Assembly (NCBI GenBank): GCA_037893245.1
Contig: JBAIAA010000608.1
Location: 124,001-188,000, forward strand
DNA: 64,000 bases
From: Crossaster papposus
Lineage: Eukaryota > Echinodermata > Asteroidea > Velatida > Solasteridae
Direction: 5' to 3'
The number at the start of each line of letters is the position of its first letter. Within the stretch, counting starts at the first letter, position 1. The position numbers and the translations under genes were made by a program. Below are positions 33,401 through 58,129 of the stretch, one piece after another. Below the pieces are notes generated by a model. That model was not told the DNA's origin. It did no database searches and saw only the letters and a program-made list of their open reading frames with translations.

Positions 33401-36400
33401 TTTGTACACGTTGAAGTTTGCGCATGAGAGTGTTGGTGATTCCAAACAAAAGTGAGTTACCATTATCCAACCTAGATGTCACGAGAGCATGGATAAGGAT
33501 GGCAGCTGACTCATCAGTCAGGATTCGGCGGATGCTGTTGATGTTTCTAATGTGGTAATATGACGTTTGACAAACTTTCTTGACATGTGATTCCATTGAC
33601 ATCGTTCTGTCAAACATGATGCCAAGATTACGTGCAATCGTAGAAGGTTCAATATTTGAAGTCCCAATTTGCATCTGGTTGCAGCTGATTTTATCCTGGC
33701 TACGTTTGGAAGTGATAATTAGAAGTTCGGTCTTGTCGTCGTTAAATCTTAATTTATTCCTGGTCATCCATTGCTTTAGATCACAAACACATTGTTCAAT
33801 ACGCCGTCTCACGGAATGTTCATCGTCATGGTTTCCCAGTTGAAATGATCCATATATCTGTGTGTCGTCTGCGTAGCAATGAACTTGAAGTTGATGTCTT
33901 CGTACAATAGCGGCAATAGGCTCGGAGTATATTGTGAAAAATAAGGGACCTAGTACTGATCCTTGAGGGACACCAGAAGAAAGTGAGATGGGAGATGATA
34001 AGGTTCCATTAATGTTCACAGACTGAGTTCGATTACATATATATGATCTGATCCATTGCAGGGCTGGACCAGTAACACCGATGAACTGAAGGCGGTGGAA
34101 TAAAACATCATAGTCTATAGTATCGAATGCTGCAGAGAGATCTAGGAGAACAAGGAACACGCCACGCTTATTGTCAACTGCCCGAAGAATATCGTTCTTT
34201 ACTCTTAGAAGAGCAGTCTCTGTTCCATGATGTTTCCTATACGCAGATTGCAATGGTTCATGTAGATTGTGTTCATTCAGGTGATCAGTAATTTGTGAAT
34301 AAACAACCTTCTCTATTACTTTGGATATGAATGAAAGGTTGGATACAGGACGAAAGTTCTTGAGGTTTTCAGGATCGAGGGTTGGTTTCTTCAGCAAAGG
34401 AGTCACCAGCGCATTTCTAAATTGCTGTGGGAATTTAGATGATTGAAGAGACATGTTGACAATTTTGGAGATAACTGGAGTCAAAATATTCAGATTGTTC
34501 TTTAGGAGCCAGGTAGGAATAGGATCCAAATCACACGTCTTTGATGGTGATGATTTGATGATTTTTCTGATTTCCTCATCCAGAGCTGGTGTGAATTCTT
34601 CCAATGGTGTAATATTAGAGTGAGATGCTTCAGTGGTATTCGACTGCATACAATCTGGATCGTGGTTAAAGTTATTACGAATGTTCTTAATCTTTGTAAT
34701 GAAATAATCACTAAATGTTGTCGCCAATTCCTGTTTATTGTCGTGTGTGGGAAGTTTAGTTTTTCCTTTGTTGTGGAGTAGAGATTCAACAATTTTGTAG
34801 AGCTCTCGCTGGTTCCCACAGCTGGCTAGTTTTTCTTTGAAGTATGATGATTTGGCACTGTTGATCATATTAACAACACAGAGTCGTTGCGCTTTAAACT
34901 GATTTCTGTCAGATTCTGATCTGGTTTTCCTCCAGCGTCTCTCCAATTTCTTGCGGAGTCTCTTGGCATCGGCAATCTCCGGTGAATACCATGGATTAGC
35001 TGGTCTAATGGTAATACAGCGAGTTTTCAGTGGAGCATGCTTTTCCAGAATAGACTTCAGTGTGGAGTTGTATTGATCTATGAGTGTTTGGAGGTCATTG
35101 GACGGGTTGGTAATCAATTCTGACTGGCTAATATCATTAGAAAAACTGTCATGGTCAAGAGCTCCATATTTACGATAGGAAATATGTTTCTTGGTTGGTT
35201 GAGGTTTAGTCAGATTCAGTGCACAATGCAAAGCAGCATGATCTGTCAGAAAACATGCAACCTCCACTGAATCAATAAGATTATCGGTGGGTCGTGCAAA
35301 GACAAGGTCCAATATATGGCCACTCACATGTGTAGAAGCACATACAAACTGTTTCATGTTAGTGTTATGAATTATATCATTGAGGTGGCGGGCAGCAGCA
35401 TCATCGGTATCCCAGTGGAAATTAAAATCCCCAACAATCAGCAGCTTGCTTGGGGATGTCGAGAGTACACTGACATATTCGGAGAAATCGTCAAGGAACA
35501 TTGTAGGGGTTATACGATTCTTTGAGCTGTATGGTGGTCTATAGATGATTACCAGCTTCACAGATAAGAAAGTTCCTTTAACAGTCACATCACAACATAG
35601 ACTTTCAAAATTGTCGCTACTGTGACCGGCTCTACAAAAAAGGGTATTAAGTCGCACTGTGCATTGTCATGTAATGGCCTACTCAAAGTTGAGAGTGTAA
35701 ACATTTCATCAAAATGTGATTTACAATTTTTGTTATGAATGACATCTTTAATACCTACAGTTTCAGTTTTCATTCACAGAAATGTTGATTTTGATGAATA
35801 AAGTAAAAAAACAAATCAATTTTATGTGAATCGTTCTGTTGTACTACAATAGAGCCGGCTTTTTCAAAGCCCGTTTTCTCAGTTGTGTAATTTGAACTGC
35901 AAGGAAGTAATCAATATGCCAACATGTCATATATCCAGAACGGAAGGGGCCATTGAGCTCTATTGTATACCAAATGAAAGCTTACGCTGTGGGCTTTCCA
36001 ACCATGCATATAACTCAATTTTACTTTTATGTGACATAATACCCAGTATTGTGGAGTGGGTCACATATGCATATTTTCAATAGAGCTGGAGGATTGTGCA
36101 GGATTAGGGCAGTGGTCCCCAGTAACAAATAGTGGGGTATTTCTAAAGATTCAGGTTACTTGTAGGAAACAAATGAGTTTAATAGCTAGGGTTAATGCTT
36201 GCGTGGTAAAGTTTTCAAAAGAAGACTGCATGCTCTTTCGATAGAGGGATTTAGCAGGGTTTGTGGATCTTACAACAGACTTGAATTTGGAGGCGACCAC
36301 TGACTCAATCCTACAAAAAATCCTCCACCAATCACTGTTATATGGGTCGAGTCAGTAGCGATGATATTCAGATGCAGTGCGGATGATATCGAGCGTGTGT

Positions 36401-37948
36401 TTTCTGTTCCACAGAGCGTGAGTTCGAATCCCGGCCGTCGACACGTGTGTCCTTAAGCAAGGCAATTAAACCACTATTGCTTCGTCCTTCGTGTGTATTG
36501 TGTATATATTGAACCTGGACACGCACGTAAAAGAACCCAGTCACGCTTATCGCTAAGAGAAGGGGTTCGCCCCGGTGTTTCTGGCATTCCGTTCATCCTC
36601 CTACTCGGGTTTCTTCAGGCTTACGGGCTACAGTGCCTTGGGCGCTTTTGAGGAATCCTCGGTTTCATTGCCGAAAAGAAATAATAATAATAATAATAAT
36701 AAATAATAATAATAATAATGCTGAGTTGTAGTACATGTATGTCTGAACATAAAGAATGCTGAGCAATGCCTACAACTTTGGCCCATTGCATTTTCTAAAA
36801 TCATGTTAATTTTTGCCATTCATCCTCAATCTTCCAAAAACTCCAAAACGGCAAGTAGGATTTGGGGGATTGAGAAGGATTAGAGTTAATAAAGGGAAAA
36901 TGTAATCTTTGGCCATTTCTTAAACCAAAGGTTGTAATGCACTGTGCATTGGGCTTGGCCTACTAGATCGATCTAGGTCTACGAGACACACCTGTGTCGA
37001 GGGCTCCCATAGCCAGCCCCACCATCGAGAGCAAAGTGGCCAGACTCCAGAGGGCGCCGCAGAACGGAGCCGCGATCAGCCCAACCCCGGACGCCAGGAG
37101 CGCGACGGCCATCAACAGGGACGGGTGAAACCAATCGAACATGACCCCGCCCAAGACCGACCCCGCGAGGTAGCCCACGCTGCGACCCACGAAGACGTAG
37201 GAGATCTTGGGGTAGCTGATGGCGAGCTGGTCCTTGAGAGACATCAGCGTAGGGCCCAAGACGGCAATGGCCAGGCCCTGCAATACACGGAGGTAAGACA
37301 AGTGCAAGAAATCAGGATGGTGTTTAGTCCAGATCACCCATTGGGTGATTATTAACCCTTGCTCTATGAGAGCTGTTTATTGCAAGTCAGTGGTACATGC
37401 CAATGCACTCCAGCTGCAGTGCGTTGAAGGATTCTTTGCATGTACATTGAAGGGCACTTCTGTAGTTAATAAATGGGCATATGCCTTTGCTTATCAGTGT
37501 AATGTAATACACAGTGGACTCAGTATGACCCAGTTGACCTTCAATTTCCTATGGCATTCCTTAGAGTGCTTTGGAGGGCAAAACAAATTATTATTTTTGT
37601 TTGGGGGGGGGGGGGGGGGGCACAATTGAAGTGCGTTGTAGAGTAAACAAGAGCAAGGGTACAAGATTCTACCCTTTTCAAATCTGCTCAAATTTAAATT
37701 TTGCCCTAGGAAAATGTTGAATTGAAATCGAAATATTAGATTATATTAATTTTTGGAATCGAGTCGCTTAGTTTTACCATTCCCAGAAAAGCCGCGCACA
37801 GGGCCAGAGTTTTCTTGAGCCGTCGGTCTTCCTTGGGGCCATTCATGACGTCGTTCACGTTCTTTACACCGTTACCCAGCAGGCCCCTGGTCTGTTGGCC
37901 AGACCGAGACGTCGAGAACAGAACATCGTCCTCGTCAGAATCAGCCAT
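30498..37948 (-). CDS. MFSD4/NaGLT1-like major facilitator transporter, 668 aa, 4 exons
   Basis: Minus-strand exons: 37948-37778, 37277-36992, 32448-31840 and 31438-30498 (stop TGA); phases 0, 1 and 1 agree. The protein matches MFSD4A/MFSD4B (sodium-dependent glucose transporter 1) by DQLAISYPKISYVFVGRSVG, ALDTGANVVCLRLWG, IQALHFCFAVGAFLAPLLA and YVGAEISFGGYIFTFA. Relatives are multi-span plasma-membrane carriers; the substrate here is inferred only, and MFSD4A and MFSD4B cannot be told apart. Membrane spans occur from about residue 47, through 95-200, then from 368 to about 600. Between residues 195 and 355 lies a Thr/Asn/Pro-rich extracellular loop far longer than in vertebrate homologues, including nine NNNTT repeats. 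The tail is charged. Intron 2 (36991-32449) holds a LINE, a MITE and SINEs. The start is supported by a highly acidic MADSDEDD N-terminus followed by the first span. Confidence 0.93.
31779..31819. other. Strong hairpin 20 bases from the exon 3 donor
   Basis: AAGTAGTTTG and CAAACTACTT pair around TGGCG, extended by ATAA/TTAT and AAGAT/ATCTT. On the minus strand it lies just inside intron 3 after the donor at 31839. It could mark a MITE end or affect splicing. Confidence 0.5.
31918..32105 (-). repeat. Coding 15-bp minisatellite (NNNTT repeats)
   Basis: The plus strand repeats TTGTTGTTGGTTGTG, in frame with the transporter, so the protein carries nine NNNTT units plus variant TTTQP and PTTP units. 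Each NNNTT holds overlapping N-X-T sequons (NNT, NTT). A less regular Thr/Pro-rich stretch continues to about 32310. Confidence 0.93.
32470..32880. repeat. Degenerate AATCCTCC-type repeat
   Basis: Motifs such as TGGAGGATTTAG, GATTTTGGAGGATTCAGG and AGATCCTCCAAAAGCC, in both orientations, like 430-660. Intron 2 of the transporter gene. Confidence 0.45.
32882..35620 (-). mobile_element. L2/CR1-type LINE, 5' truncated, nearly intact ORF
   Basis: On the minus strand the element runs from about 35620 to its (ATT)n tail at 32906-32884, preceded by the 3' phrase GCGCTTTACAAATGCTTG typical of L2-like elements. It lies in intron 2 of the transporter, in the same orientation as that gene. The first half of the endonuclease domain is missing. 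Confidence 0.9.
33024..35657 (-). CDS. LINE endonuclease/reverse transcriptase ORF, 877 codons, 5' incomplete
   Basis: An uninterrupted frame ends in TAA at 33024. The first ATG (35657) and about 12 codons lie in the adjacent family 4 MITE, so the native start is lost. C-terminal endonuclease motifs are LLIVGDFNFHWD (about residue 72) and LTDHAALHC (about 138). The reverse transcriptase carries FRPVSNLSFISKVIEKVV, the catalytic LLDLSAAFDTID (about 505), SSGVPQGSVLGPLFF and YADDTQIYGSF (about 590), then the L2/CR1-type C-terminus with RVQNTAARVLSRTRK and LHWLPVKERVAFK. All catalytic Asp residues are present and there is no frameshift, so the insertion is young even though it cannot cleave target DNA as it stands. 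Confidence 0.9.
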   Translation of the reverse strand: MRLNTLFCRAGHSSDNFESLCCDVTVKGTFLSVKLVIIYRPPYSSKNRITPTMFLDDFSEYVSVLSTSPSKLLIVGDFNFHWDTDDAAARHLNDIIHNTNMKQFVCASTHVSGHILDLVFARPTDNLIDSVEVACFLTDHAALHCALNLTKPQPTKKHISYRKYGALDHDSFSNDISQSELITNPSNDLQTLIDQYNSTLKSILEKHAPLKTRCITIRPANPWYSPEIADAKRLRKKLERRWRKTRSESDRNQFKAQRLCVVNMINSAKSSYFKEKLASCGNQRELYKIVESLLHNKGKTKLPTHDNKQELATTFSDYFITKIKNIRNNFNHDPDCMQSNTTEASHSNITPLEEFTPALDEEIRKIIKSSPSKTCDLDPIPTWLLKNNLNILTPVISKIVNMSLQSSKFPQQFRNALVTPLLKKPTLDPENLKNFRPVSNLSFISKVIEKVVYSQITDHLNEHNLHEPLQSAYRKHHGTETALLRVKNDILRAVDNKRGVFLVLLDLSAAFDTIDYDVLFHRLQFIGVTGPALQWIRSYICNRTQSVNINGTLSSPISLSSGVPQGSVLGPLFFTIYSEPIAAIVRRHQLQVHCYADDTQIYGSFQLGNHDDEHSVRRRIEQCVCDLKQWMTRNKLRFNDDKTELLIITSKRSQDKISCNQMQIGTSNIEPSTIARNLGIMFDRTMSMESHVKKVCQTSYYHIRNINSIRRILTDESAAILIHALVTSRLDNGNSLLFGITNTLMRKLQRVQNTAARVLSRTRKFEHITPVLRNLHWLPVKERVAFKLMLITWKALNDSAPTYLQDLLTQYSPHRHLRSSGKHLLVIPRTRTLYGDQAFSVSAPTLWNSLPQEIRSCQSLQTFKCLLKTFMFNSTYN
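35621..36066. mobile_element. MITE family 4 (TGTGACCGGCTCTAC ends)
   Basis: Starts TGTGACCGGCTCTACAAAAA and ends GTGGAGTGGGTCACATATGC. The interior matches 46325-46761 (TTTCATCAAAATGTGATTT, CGTTCTGTTGTACTACAA, CTCAGTTGTGTAATTTGAAC). It abuts the truncated 5' end of the LINE. Confidence 0.85.
36380..36725 (+). mobile_element. SINE-A: tRNA-derived SINE with (AAT)n tail
   Basis: Head with GAGCGTGAGTTCGAATCCC (box B), then CGACACGTGTGTCCTTAAGC, ATATATTGAACCTGGACACG, CACGTAAAAGAACCCAGTC, GTTTCTGGCATTCCGTTC and the shared 3' part GGCTTACGGGCTACAGTGCC to GCCGAAAAGAAATAATAATA. A full reverse copy lies at 43788-44147. Confidence 0.85.
37353..37659. mobile_element. MITE with AACCCTTGCTC / GAGCAAGGGT ends
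   Basis: About 305 bases between TAACCCTTGCTCTATGAG and AAACAAGAGCAAGGGTAC, with CCTATGGCATTCCTTAGAG and a poly-G run (37604-37621). A related partial copy is at 2055-2238. It lies in intron 1 of the transporter. Confidence 0.75.
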
Positions 37949-38384
37949 GACTACTCCGCTATTTCAAAATCTGAATCGAAAAAAAAAAAGGTGTTATTTA
38001 GTACAAGTCGAAGGTGGTTGGAGCATGGAGGTGTTTCCTACCTCCATGGTCGGAGCTAGCTTGTTTGCTGTTGTATTTTCCTTGTTTTTGTATGTCGTTT
38101 CTTATTCTTACAAATGGTTACACTAAATACAATTTAAAACAAATAATTTATGGCAGTTTTCTCTGCATTTCAATGTACACACCTCCTGGTTTTACCATAA
38201 ATGGCCTAACTAAAGTACTAGCGTTAGGCATTTTACAATTTACACACATATCGTCAGAGACCCTCTAAATCCACGCGGTCCTATTTCTACGCATTTACAT
38301 TTGATTTACGTTGGCAACACGCGCACGTGCACGAGCGTTAGGTGCGCAGATTACGGAGGGTCGAGGATACAGGGAGCAGCTTCA

Positions 38385-38660
38385 AAGAGGGGAGTCAGGT
38401 TGGCATAGCCAGATAGCGGTTCTTTCCTACATGTCTACTCCTAGCGGTTCTTCCTCGCCTTCTACCGCCGTGTCCCATGGATGGGTTCGAACCCCGCCCT
38501 GGTCAATATGGATTGGGTTTTCAGTCCCTGCCCGACTCCGTGTGTTTTCTCCGAGAATATTCTTCTGGGGTTTTCCTCCCACTTAAAAACTAACTTCTTC
38601 ACAATGTCTTTATGCCGCTACCCCCGGGCGGCCAGTATTCCATTTCCAGTAAATAAATAA
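38385..38660 (+). mobile_element. SINE-B copy
   Basis: GAGTCAGGTTGGCATAGCC, GGTTCTTCCTCGCCTTCTAC, GGGTTCGAACCCCGCC, then GAATATTCTTCTGGGGTTTT and an AAATAAATAAATAAAC tail. It contains a short internal duplication of the GCGGTTCTT segment. Upstream (5') of the transporter gene. Confidence 0.8.
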
Positions 38661-40054
38661 ATAAACGGTGTCGTAATAACTAAACTAAGCCTACGAAACT
38701 GCACATGATTCATCGATGATTAGTGCTACCTGCTAAAAACCATTCAGAAAAGGATCAAATATGAAAGAAGTTCAGTTCAATACTTGTACTTACGAGTCGA
38801 GTACGAATTCGATATGTAAAGACGAAATTCTCGCATGTCTCACGCAAACTGATGCAACGAAATTGAACGCACCGCACACACATGTGACACGTCACTGCGA
38901 CGCGCGCGCACCAGCGATCGCGTGTAAAATAAGGGGAATTCCCCAATATCACCAACGAACGTAAAACTCTAGAGGGCGTTAAAGGGAAAATTATACTTTT
39001 TGTAACTTTCCCCCAAATGACTAACCAAATTACTTTTCAAAAGCCGATTAATCTAAAGATATTAACGACTTTAATCTCCCTGTGAAATTATTCCTTCTGG
39101 CATGCTGTCATTTTGAAGGAAATAATAAAAAGAAGTCCAAAAATGCATCTCAGAGACGCACTTTTGGAAATTACCATCAGGTTTTACTACCATTATTTAC
39201 TGGTTTAGAGAACCTTTACTGCTTTAAACGATAAAAATACACAACTGACAAATGGTATCCTATAACTTCAATACAAGTACCGGCTCGTCGACCAATTGTT
39301 GCAAAGAAATAAATTATTGTAGAAATCAAATGTTTTCTTGTAATTATCATTTCAAATGCCATGATCTTTATTACTTCCCAAAGCTTTTTCTACATTTCAT
39401 ACATTGTAAAGTTCATTTTCACGGTATAAAATTCACAATCTTCATATACAATTCGTATACTTATTACAAAAAACAAATGCTAGCTGGCACAAGGCTAGGT
39501 ACAACAAAATCTGCCCTCCGATGTGACAAACACGAGCAGTGTATTACATCCAAAATTATCTTTACAAAAAACAAATTACTAAAACAATAAAACAAATATA
39601 TAAAATACTAACTAGCACACTAACTTCGTCAATAATATCTCTATGCTAAATTTCTATAAAATAAATTTAAAAAAAAGAAAATGTGACATTAGTTCATCAC
39701 AAGCACTATTTGTTTAGAAAATAAGTCAAATCATACAATTTTAGAAGATTTTCCGTTAGATCTTGCAGATTTCCCGGCTACTTCTAGTAGATTTTTGGTA
39801 TTTAAAAAAAAAAAAATCTAGCAAAATTTGACGATTTTCATTTGGTCTTTTTGGCTTACAAACGTACAGTAATCTTACTAACACAGAATGATGTTTTTTT
39901 GGCATTACAAAGAAATACAAAGTTCAAACACTAATTTGAACAAAACCAAACATTGTTCATTTTGTGCAATTTATAGTGATTTAGCAGATTGTTGTTAAAT
40001 CTAGCAGATTTTTTTGCGATGTTCTTCCGGACGTTGCGTTTCCAGAATCCAAGA
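38661..40054. other. Intergenic: ALDH3 3' UTR side and transporter upstream DNA
   Basis: 38270-38340 and 38870-38930 are CpG-richer (CGCGCACGTGCACGAGCG; CGACGCGCGCGCACC) and may belong to the transporter promoter. A minus-strand AATAAA (plus TTTATT at about 39367) could end the ALDH3 transcript. No exon was recognised. Confidence 0.35.
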
Positions 40055-53736
<13,682 letters not shown>

Positions 53737-53898
53737 GATGTACAAGTGTTAAACCTCGGACTTATTCAAACATAGATCTGAAATGAAACCCAGTTAAAAA
53801 AACAAAAAACCAATGAAGACACTTTCAAAATAACGTTAGGAATCGTTTTTTGAAAAAGGAATGTTAATTGGCGAGGTACAGCAGCCATCCCCCAACCT

Positions 53899-54120
53899 GG
53901 GACCAATTTCATAAAACATGTAATTAGCACAACAATTTGCTTAGCACAAAACAGTCTTGCTCAGTAACTCAAACTCAAAGCAAAAAAAAGCTGAATACCT
54001 GTCACAAACAATAAACATCAACTAAATTGTTTGTTTATAACCCTGTTTTTTTGGTCAAATAGAGAATTTTCATGCTAAGCAAATTTTGACGCTTACACGT
54101 TTTATGAAATTTGGCCTCTG
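53899..54120. mobile_element. MITE family 2, subtype B
   Basis: GGGACCAATTTCATAAAACA to CACGTTTTATGAAATTTGGCC. Upstream of ALDH3. Confidence 0.8.
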
Positions 54121-54171
54121 GTCATTATCACGCAGTGAAGACTGCATTTAACTGTTATTCCCTGATTGAAG

Positions 54172-54192
54172 GGGGGGGGGGGGGGGGGGGGT
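54172..54192 (+). repeat. Poly-G tract (about 20 G)
   Basis: Uninterrupted G run followed by the telomere-like element. Confidence 0.95.
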
Positions 54193-54201
54193 GCACGCCT
54201 T

Positions 54202-54368
54202 AATTAACCCTAACCCTCCAGGGTATTTTGGCTAGAAACCCTGCCACTGCCAGACGCAACAGATTGCATACTTTGTTACATTGACTTGTGTGCAGAGTGC
54301 AGCAAGAGCCAAGACCAAGCAGTCACCCCAGATGCACTGTGCTGGGTCTGGCAGGGTTAGGGTTAAGT
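54202..54368 (+). mobile_element. Element with telomere-like ends (copy 2)
   Basis: TTAACCCTAACCCTCCAGGG at the left and GGCAGGGTTAGGGTTAAG at the right, about 165 bases, inverted relative to 49976-50135. Confidence 0.8.
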
Positions 54369-55780
54369 TTAAACAGTTTTAACAAATCAATGACAATTTG
54401 GTGAAAGAATGAAATTTTTGAATGGACTCATGAGGAAAAAACATGAATTTATAAATTTTGTTTATTAACTACAAGTACAGGTACATAATGATTCAGGCAA
54501 TATAGGGACCGTGCAACCATAGAGACCGGGCAATATAACCACAAAAATAAAAACACAAAACATTTAATTTTTAAAAATTTAAAGATTAAATAAAAGTCCC
54601 CCACCTGCCCAAGTAAAACCCTCATGCCTTTCCAAAATATTGCAGACAAAAATTTACATTTATGGACTTACACACTAGGCCTAGGGCTAGGTCCTAGGAC
54701 TAGGACTAAGGAGGAGTAGGGTTTCTACTCTAGTCTACATCAAAATTTAAAAATGTTCTTCTTGCGCAATATTTAATCTAACTCAGTCAGACCATGGCTT
54801 CTTATTCCTCCATGGTCAGACCATGGTCAGACCATCCTCCAATGCTCAGACCATGAAGGAAAACCTTCTTATTCCTCCATGGATGATCATGGTCTAGACC
54901 AGTCTCCATACTAGCTACGCAGCTACGGGGGCCACATAAAATAAAGCCTTAGGCCGGGTACTTCAACCATGCAAAGAGTTTCTTTCAGAATCTTTCAGAA
55001 ATTATACTGCATGAAAACGCCTGGGGTGGCTTTCTAAACATGCAGTGCCTCCATGCTTCAACTCAGTTGTTCATTTATCGCTTTCCAATACTGTACCGTA
55101 CTTCTTCCTTCATTATTCATACATACCTCGATCAAATTATGTGCGTGTATTGACTGTACACTATATTTAGTTATAGAAAGGATAACGGCACAGAATTAAC
55201 CAATGTCAAGTTCAAACTGCAACTTTTGTGCAAGCCGTCGATCATCGATGTCATGTTGCAAGTTTGGGAAAATGACACCGGCCTGGACCAACTTAGGGTC
55301 GTTTAATTCATGAACTGCATGAACGAGGCAAAAACGGAGACGAAGCTGGGGTTTGGAAAACGGCCCTATACCGCCGCTGCGGTACGGTGGAGCACGCGAG
55401 CGCCACCATTTGTTCGTTTTTGGGAAGCGATGGGCCTTTTTCGAATCCCTGGTTTCGTTTAGTCTAACGGCCCCTAACTAATACATGTACATCTGATGCC
55501 CGTTTATATGCTTGAGAAACATAAGTATGAAATTCCAAAAGTAAGAATATTTCCCATTTGGGAGAGCATGTTCTTGACCATGGAGCTATAAAAAGCTCAA
55601 ACTCAGTACATGTACATGGATGTTTCCTACCTCCATGCTCAGTGGAAGTTCACAAGTCGTAGACAAAGCTGAAACCGAAACACAGGTTTCTAAAAAAAAC
55701 ATAAATACTCAGCCGATGATTAAAGTTGAACATAAAATTAGCTGTTTTATATCACAATTTTACTAATTTTGCTTCAACAA
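54369..55780. other. Upstream DNA of ALDH3 with no clear exon
   Basis: 54780-54905 has repeated CCATGGTCAGACCATGG palindromes. 55260-55470 is CpG-rich (GCCGCTGCGGTACGG, GCACGCGAGCGCC) and could hold an ALDH3 or other promoter; an acceptor-like TTTCAG on the minus strand near 53779 suggests that a 5' UTR exon lies further upstream. Confidence 0.35.
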
Positions 55781-55890
55781 TACAACAAAAGTCCTGCTCA
55801 GTAAAAACAGGTTACAAGCCAAAACTTCTGTGCTTTACTGCTTTTAATGCTAAGCAAGTCACAAACAATATAAGAATTGTTCTGCTAAGT
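55780..55890. mobile_element. MITE family 2 fragment
   Basis: AAAAGTCCTGCTCAGTAAAA, CAGGTTACAAGCCAAAACTT and ATGCTAAGCAAGTCAC; both termini missing. Confidence 0.6.
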
Positions 55891-55959
55891 AAAGTTCCCT
55901 CTTCTCATATCTTGCTTCATAATGTTAGCAAAGACCAGGGAGGTAGAATCAATTAAGTT

Positions 55960-56135
55960 AAAAGACCTAATATAATATTTCGATCTTAACAAGATCTTCT
56001 TCAGAGACATAATGACTGTGGATAAGAAACAAACATATATAGGGCAACATTAGGCCCTCTTAACTTATTTGATTTGTATATTTCAGGTCATTCCAGCCAG
56101 TAAGCAGTTTGCAGCAGTTTTAATCTTATTCATGG
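55960..56135 (-). repeat. GATCTTAACAAGATC-hairpin repeat (copy 3)
   Basis: Reverse orientation relative to 1455 and 18800: CGATCTTAACAAGATCTTC to GCAGTTTTAATCTTATTCATG. Confidence 0.65.
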
Positions 56136-56227
56136 AGGTATAATACTTGTACCTACCTCTATAATTCAGCATTCTAATTGTTTTTCCTCGTTTTATAACC
56201 CCTCCCCCCCTAATAAATATCCCTGAC

Positions 56228-56630
56228 AATAAGCCATTTGCGCGTGACCCCAAGTTAAATTTGAATAACATCTGGTACACTGACTTGCTCACACAGCTTG
56301 GCACAGTTTTAAATTCTCCAGACCAAAGACGCTGTTGCTATATCACGTGATTCGGGGCAAGCCTTACGCGTCATACGCTAGCAACCCCCAGCTCTGGAAT
56401 GGTCTGGTGTCTTTTTGCCATTCTCACCCATTGTAAACAATGTATTGGTGCTGAGCGTCTCTTACGTAACTATGCACGGGCTTGCCCCGAATCAGGTGAT
56501 ATGGCAACAGTGTCTTTGGTCTGGAGAATATAAAGTTAAACCGTGCCAAGCTAAGTGAACAAGTCAGTGTACCAGATATTATTTAAATTTAACTCGGGGT
56601 CACGCGCAAATTGCTTATTGTAGTGAGAGA
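56228..56630. mobile_element. Large palindromic MITE (family 10), intact
   Basis: ATAAGCCATTTGCGCGTGAC and GTCACGCGCAAATTGCTTAT ends, with inner GAATAACATCTGGTACACTG paired with CAGTGTACCAGATATTATT. A middle segment (CATTCTCACCCATTGT, AATGTATTGGTGCTGAGCG) also occurs alone at 62585-62650. Confidence 0.88.
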
Positions 56631-57111
56631 TAGACTAAACAATCTAAAACAAGAGGGACAATTTTAAAAATTACACAATTATGTCTCATGTAGGGGTTGA
56701 TTTTGAAAATTCTTTTATTGACAAGTATTACATCCAGTAGACAATTAGACCCAAGCCACAATTTGTTTACGTCACACTTTGTTTACATGTGCGCTTACCT
56801 ACGAGCGACAAGTCTATCCCTACGTCGTCGGTATCGGGCGTCCCGACTTCACTCTCATAAAAAAACCACATAATATGTAAACAAAGCCATGATGTCATTA
56901 TGTGTCAGGTTTATTCATTAAAGACAGGTTACTTAGACATTGTGCACAAAATTACTTAGAAACAGCCTACTAGCTATAGGAGAAAGAAAGAAAAATCACA
57001 CAAAAATAGTCGACATTTTTGTCGCCATCTTGGAAATTGAAAACCCTCCTCGCAGGCAGGATCTGTTAAAACGTGATCCAGCTTTGCTCCGGGACTGCAC
57101 TGCACAGAATG

Positions 57112-57378
57112 TTCACGCCGGGATTATTTTGACATTGACCGGGCCAAGGCGCGAGATTGGTTTTTGTTTTATAAACCTCGATACGAGACGGGTTTAGACC
57201 CAGCATCTGTGGGTAGCACACCCTAGTATTTGCGGTCTCGCTCGCTGTGAGCCGGTTGCCGACAGATATTGTTTTGGCCTTGCCCATGACGTGTCAATAT
57301 CCGTTTTTCGTTTTGAATTCTGGAAAAACTTTGCATGCATGCACACACAGTATCAGATTTCGAAGTGAACTGGTTAAT
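57112..57378 (-). mobile_element. MITE family 1, long-variant copy
   Basis: GTTCACGCCGGGATTATTTT to CGAAGTGAACTGGTTAATAG. Its CATCTGTGGGTAGCACACC and GAGCCGGTTGCCGACAGATA segment is the reverse complement of the 15177-15835 array unit. Confidence 0.85.
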
Positions 57379-57461
57379 AGAAGTTGACCCATTTTTTCTT
57401 AGGATTAAAAATACTTCCAAAAAAATCCAAAAGAAATATCAATTTTTGTTTTATGGATTTA

Positions 57462-57825
57462 AAAGGTAGGATACACCATTTGCAGCTATCGAACAATTTT
57501 ACTACCGAATTATTAAGAAATATCTTACTTATTTGAAAGTAAATAATGCTTGTAGACATCCAGCAAAATGATTGCGCTAGATATCATGTAATTGTTCCTA
57601 AAAATTGAATTTTAAAAACAAAAAATTCACGATCGCCGCGAAAACAACAAGAACAACAACCCGACGCCGGTTGAAAATCAACGCCGTTTTCTTGCTTTTC
57701 TCAGCATTCATGATTGTAAAACTTCGGACAGGTCAGTTAAACGTTATTTACTATAAAATACAACCCCTCCCAAATCCACCCATTCATGATAATTCAAGCA
57801 ATTACCAATGGTGTATCCTACCTTT
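57462..57825 (+). mobile_element. MITE family 3, full-length copy
   Basis: AAAGGTAGGATACACCATTTG and CCAATGGTGTATCCTACCTTT inverted ends; 364 bases; no coding capacity. Confidence 0.92.
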
Positions 57826-58129
57826 AAGCTTGACTGTCTATATTTATCTACACTTTTTTTTGCCGACACATTATTTCTTGCTAATAGAGAGTGTTTCCCA
57901 GCACGTTTCCAGCGAACGTCAACGCATAATTTCAGTTTGACCGGCCAATGCGCGTAATACGGGCTGCTAAACCTCTCTATTAAACTGACACATAGAAGTT
58001 ACACAAACATAATGTACAACATTAAAATACCATGGAAACGGAAAACAACGAAAAAGTGTGAGAAGTGCTACAATGCAATCACATGTGAATAATTATGTCT
58101 ACATTTTTGTACATTTGTTTTAATATTAA

